This document shows positions 62,563 to 64,000 of a stretch of DNA of 64,000 bases, one piece after another (positions within the stretch are counted from its first letter, which is position 1; each line of letters begins with the position of its first letter). Source of the DNA: Pseudomonas orientalis (GTDB taxonomy: Bacteria; Pseudomonadota; Gammaproteobacteria; Pseudomonadales; Pseudomonadaceae); NCBI RefSeq assembly GCF_022807995.1, contig NZ_CP094351.1, forward strand, positions 1,023,001-1,087,000, given 5' to 3'. The notes beneath the pieces were generated by a model that was not told the DNA's origin, ran no database searches, and worked only from the letters and a program-made list of their open reading frames with translations. Position numbers and translations under genes: made by a program.

Positions 62563-63729
62563 TTACAGACCGTGAGCCATGGCTTTATCGATCAGCCAGT
62601 TCAGCGAAGGACCACGGTCGCTGGTGACTTCCACCGGGCGGCCGGCGTAGGTGCTGTCCAGCGGGGCGTCCGGCTTGATCTGCACGCGGATGTCGGAGGA
62701 CAGGTCGGCGCTGTTCAAGCTGGTGCTGCTGACGATGGTGCCGGTGCGCACCTGTTCTTCGTCGGCGACCTGGAAGCTCACCGGCGTACCTGGGCGCACG
62801 TCACCGAACTGGCGATAGCTGAAGCGGGCTTCCACATTGGCCTGGCTGCCACGCGGCACCAGTTGGAAGATCACATCGCCCTTGCTGGCGTACTGGCCGT
62901 CGGCGACCAGTTGCTGGGCGACCACGCAATCGCACGGCGAGGTCAGGGTGCCGGTCATCTGCTTGCCGAACAGCTCTTCAACCTTGGCCGGTTGCAGCTG
63001 GTCTTCGTCCAGGTGGCCCTTGAGCACGTCGAGCATGCTGGTGCTGAAGGTTGCCAGTGGCGCGCCTTTGGCCGCTACCGCGTCACCCTTGAGCAGGCTT
63101 TGCACGGTGCCGTCGCGCGGCATGGTTACGTTCATGCCGGGTACGCTCACCAGGCCGGCCTGGGCGTGGCTGACGAAATACATGCCGTACAGCGATTTGA
63201 ACACAAAGCCGAAGGCGGCCAGGCCCACCAGGAAAATCGCCAGGCTGAAGGTCACGGCGCGCAGACGCCCGAACGCGGTCATGCCGCTGCCGCCGTCCTT
63301 GACCTTGCGCGCCTTGGTGAAGTTGTCGCGTTGCAGGGTAGCCAGCACGTCGCCCATGGTCACGATGTCGCCGGACAAGTGCGACGTGATCAGGTGGCGC
63401 AGGGTGGAGATATCCTGGGCATCGAGGTTCTGGAACTGGCATCCGGTGCGGCCGGTCTGGCGGTCGTAGGAGCGGATCTGCAGCTCCACGTCCATCGCCA
63501 GGCCAAGGTTATCGATGACGAACTGCAGGCGACCCTTGTGCACCTGGCCGATGGTCAACGGCTGCGTGGCGGTGAAGGCCAGGCCGCCTGCGGACAGGTC
63601 GATGACCTTGGCTTCGGTCGGCGTGCGGTCGCTGTTGAAGAAGCGCAGCTTGGCCGGGATTTTGACCCGGGCGTGCTGGCGCTGGGCTTCGGATTCGTGG
63701 ACAACGTTGGCGTTTACTTGGCTGTTCAT
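62563..63729 (-). CDS. alg44: Alginate polymerase subunit Alg44 (PilZ/MFP)
   Basis: The 388-residue product has an N-terminal PilZ domain with Arg17-x-x-x-Arg21 (RQHAR) and Asp44-x-Ser-x-x-Gly (DLSAGG), the c-di-GMP-binding residues. A membrane helix at about 155-180 and a periplasmic adaptor-like domain (about 200-380; SCDCVVAQQLVADGQYASKG) follow. c-di-GMP binding to Alg44 activates Alg8 and so alginate synthesis. Gap to algK is 14 bases and to alg8 38 bases. Confidence 0.96.
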   Translation of the reverse strand: MNSQVNANVVHESEAQRQHARVKIPAKLRFFNSDRTPTEAKVIDLSAGGLAFTATQPLTIGQVHKGRLQFVIDNLGLAMDVELQIRSYDRQTGRTGCQFQNLDAQDISTLRHLITSHLSGDIVTMGDVLATLQRDNFTKARKVKDGGSGMTAFGRLRAVTFSLAIFLVGLAAFGFVFKSLYGMYFVSHAQAGLVSVPGMNVTMPRDGTVQSLLKGDAVAAKGAPLATFSTSMLDVLKGHLDEDQLQPAKVEELFGKQMTGTLTSPCDCVVAQQLVADGQYASKGDVIFQLVPRGSQANVEARFSYRQFGDVRPGTPVSFQVADEEQVRTGTIVSSTSLNSADLSSDIRVQIKPDAPLDSTYAGRPVEVTSDRGPSLNWLIDKAMAHGL

Positions 63730-63767
63730 GACGGTGTAATTCCTTGGTTAATTCAGGCTTGGCAGGG

Positions 63768-64000
63768 TCAGACCATCATCAGCAACACGGCAACGAAGAT
63801 GCTGCCGGCGGAGAAGGTCATGGTCCGAGACGACCAGGTGTTGAACCAACGTTGAAAGCTGGCCAAATCGCGGGTCAGTTTGGTGTCCTGGCGGGTCCAG
63901 GACTGTTGATCAAGGCGGAAGAACACGTAGATCTTCACCAGCGCGCCCATGATCTGGTTGTAATAGAGAATCAGCGGGTAGGCCGGGCCGATCTTGTGGC
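63768..64000 (-). CDS. alg8: Alginate glycosyltransferase Alg8 (C-terminal part only)
   Basis: Only the last 77 codons are inside the window; the frame continues over the right edge. The visible C-terminus reads [21 protein letters not shown], then [20 protein letters not shown], then a last membrane helix [17 protein letters not shown]. This matches the end of Alg8, the inner membrane GT2 polymannuronate synthase. It is 38 bases before alg44. algD should follow to the right. Confidence 0.9.
   Translation of the reverse strand, partial: HKIGPAYPLILYYNQIMGALVKIYVFFRLDQQSWTRQDTKLTRDLASFQRWFNTWSSRTMTFSAGSIFVAVLLMMV

Overview
The window looks like a chromosomal segment of a Pseudomonas of the fluorescens group. 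The evidence is GC-rich coding with strong third-position GC bias, a full alginate operon, a Pseudomonas-type rnpB and dcw cluster, an OprD-family porin, and many short palindromic REP/REPIN elements of the GTGGGAGGGGGCTTGCCCCCGAT and GTAGGAGCGAGCTTGCTCGCGA types common in this group. The assignment is by pattern recognition; no search was run. There are no rRNA or tRNA genes, insertion sequences, prophage genes or CRISPR arrays that I can support.

Layout. (1) 1-6.6 kb: a truncated pqiA, an OmpA-type lipoprotein with its own terminator, and the minus-strand set lpoA-yraN-diaA/gmhA-dolP divergent from rsmI, in the same order as the enterobacterial yraL-yraP locus; then rnpB (RNase P RNA). (2) 6.6-24.8 kb: the complete division and cell wall cluster mraZ-rsmH-ftsL-ftsI-murE-murF-mraY-murD-ftsW-murG-murC-ddlB-ftsQ-ftsA-ftsZ-lpxC. 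Most junctions overlap. A sigma70-like promoter followed by three phased 10-bp AAGTGG repeats (the probable MraZ operator) precedes it, and a strong terminator follows lpxC. (3) 24.8-40.5 kb: mixed genes: a GGDEF diguanylate cyclase, an OprD porin flanked by REPINs, a two-component system next to an RND pump and its adaptor (resembling mexMN and its neighbours), small and hypothetical proteins, a YkgJ-type cysteine cluster protein, an acetyltransferase, CheV, a 2-hydroxyacid dehydrogenase and a LysR regulator. (4) 40.5-50 kb: a 733-residue protein I do not recognise, divergent from a four-gene efflux operon (outer membrane factor, FUSC pump, DUF1656 protein, HlyD adaptor); then a minus-strand trio (two-TM protein, SDR dehydrogenase, NTF2-like protein), and an 89-residue orphan behind a sequence resembling a HrpL box. 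(5) 50-64 kb: the alginate operon on the minus strand, algA-algF-algJ-algI-algL-algX-algG-algE-algK-alg44-alg8 as read left to right (transcription runs the other way; algD and the 5' part of alg8 lie outside).

How the genes work together. The dcw cluster makes UDP-MurNAc-pentapeptide and lipid II (murE/F, mraY, murD, murG, murC, ddlB), assembles the divisome (ftsL, I, W, Q, A, Z) and commits lipid A synthesis (lpxC). In the alginate block, Alg8/Alg44 polymerise mannuronate under c-di-GMP control, AlgK/AlgE form the outer membrane export route, AlgG/AlgX/AlgL act in the periplasm, AlgI/J/F supply acetyl groups and AlgA supplies sugar precursor.

Most notable observations: a REPIN lies in frame inside the signal-peptide-coding start of algK; two further REP elements split the alginate operon at algI/algL and algF/algA; the 733-residue gene and the 89-residue gene both have N-termini that resemble type III secretion signals, and the smaller has a HrpL-box-like sequence 45 bp upstream of its start codon. 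The last two are hypotheses only.
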